Assembly: GCA_950106755.1 (NCBI GenBank)
Contig: OX467082.1
Coordinates: forward strand, 23,622,001-23,686,000
Direction: 5' to 3'
DNA: 64,000 bases
Origin: Climacium dendroides
Taxonomy: Eukaryota; Streptophyta; Bryopsida; Hypnales; Climaciaceae
The notes under the pieces are model-generated. The model did no database searches. It saw nothing but the letters and a program-made list of their open reading frames with translations, and was not told where the DNA came from. The position numbers and the translations under genes are program-made. Below are positions 63,922 to 64,000 of the stretch, in pieces. Position 1 is the first letter of the stretch. Each line of letters starts with the position of its first letter.

Positions 63922-64000
63922 GAAGACCTTGCATTCAACCTGTGCCTATTTTTTGGTTCACTATTAGAGCTTTTGATGCATATATTTTTGGACCTTTGCC
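63922..64000 (+). repeat. Partial monomer at the window edge
   Basis: The first 79 bases of a further monomer (TTCACTATTAG, GCTTTTGATG type), cut by the end of the window. The array evidently continues to the right. The first base of the window is also the first base of a unit, so nothing can be said about an array edge on the left. Confidence 0.95.

Larger units (their letters stand above)
1..64000 (+). repeat. Tandem satellite array, ~176 bp monomer, ~363 complete units
   Basis: The same unit repeats head to tail from the first base to the last, always in this orientation, with no foreign insertion. Markers present in nearly every unit, numbered from GAAGACC as position 1, are GAAGACCTTGCATTC (1-15), ATGCAT (55-60), CCACATGAAACATTTC (120-135) and CATGGAGTACCATT (163-176). 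The unit is about 37% GC. Length differs at only a few sites: a T-run at about 62-68 (6, 7 or 8 T) and a T-run at 101-103 (3 or 4 T), giving 175, 176 or 177 bp. Nucleosome-scale length and higher-order structure fit centromeric or pericentromeric satellite; that function is inferred. No promoter, RNA gene, mobile element or unique spacer was seen. Confidence 0.98.

Noticed and set aside
1..64000. CRISPR array (regular repeats with similar spacing)
   Set aside because: There are no unique spacers. The entire 176 bp period is repeated, and the unit is far longer than a CRISPR repeat-spacer unit.
1..64000. CENP-B box
   Set aside because: TTCGATGCA matches only the left part of the NTTCGNNNNANNCGGGN pattern. 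The following bases are a T-run instead of CGGG, so the motif is not present in any unit I examined.
1..64000. Transposon, LTR or other mobile element within the array
   Set aside because: I saw no interruption of the 175-177 bp register, no terminal inverted repeats, no target duplications and no coding remnants. All deviations are substitutions, 1 bp indels or whole-monomer changes.
1..64000. Assignment to a named species or satellite family, such as a ~177-180 bp centromere satellite of Brassicaceae or Cucurbitaceae, or ~171 bp alpha satellite
   Set aside because: Monomer length is similar to several known families, but I cannot match the sequence reliably from memory, and length alone is not evidence. 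A database search with the consensus would decide.
1..64000. tRNA, rRNA or telomere repeats
   Set aside because: No run of telomeric hexamers or heptamers, no rRNA-like conserved cores and no tRNA A/B-box arrangement was found; every stretch is accounted for by the satellite unit.

Overview
The whole 64 kb window is one uninterrupted head-to-tail satellite DNA array. I see no protein-coding gene, RNA gene, transposon, CRISPR array or single-copy sequence. The monomer is about 176 bp, roughly 37% GC (66 of 176 bases in the first unit), and all copies lie in the same orientation. Phased on GAAGACC, the first unit starts at base 1 and the last, incomplete unit starts at 63922. Summing the length variants I can see gives about 363 complete units: mostly 176 bp, about 29 of 175 bp and about 62 of 177 bp. 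This balances exactly with the window length.

Nucleosome-sized AT-rich monomers, strong homogenisation and multi-monomer higher-order repeats (HORs) point to centromeric or pericentromeric satellite of a eukaryote. A flowering plant seems most likely, but that is inference. I do not recognise the monomer with certainty and assign no species or satellite name. It is not obviously human alpha satellite or Arabidopsis or rice centromere satellite.

Layout by variant composition. (A) 1-6905: an 11-monomer, 1933 bp HOR; the first copy carries an extra 351 bp dimer. (B) 6503-~12870: a 13-monomer, 2285 bp HOR, nearly three copies, sharing its first monomers with the end of A. (C) ~12831-27605: one HOR family in successive copies of 8, 15, 8, 12, 13, 7 and 14 monomers plus a last partial copy, with fused monomers at deletion points. 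(D) 27606-36421: appearance of 177 bp monomers; a 15-monomer, 2645 bp unit present twice almost unchanged, then a third, 14-monomer copy. (E) 36422-46117: a different variant set, with a 2291 bp and then another 2645 bp tandem duplication. (F/G) 46118-56787: 177 bp runs and 6-7-monomer units arranged as two long-range copies offset by 5462 or 4934 bp. (H) 56788-64000: more heterogeneous monomers, with no long duplication I could find.

The apparent open reading frames are by-products of the repeat. Most begin at GTG, each spans about 1.4 monomers, and they end at the same TAA. They become long only where 177 bp (59-codon) monomers lacking that TAA follow one another. The biology here is the evolutionary record of unequal exchange and local homogenisation in a satellite array, not a gene system.
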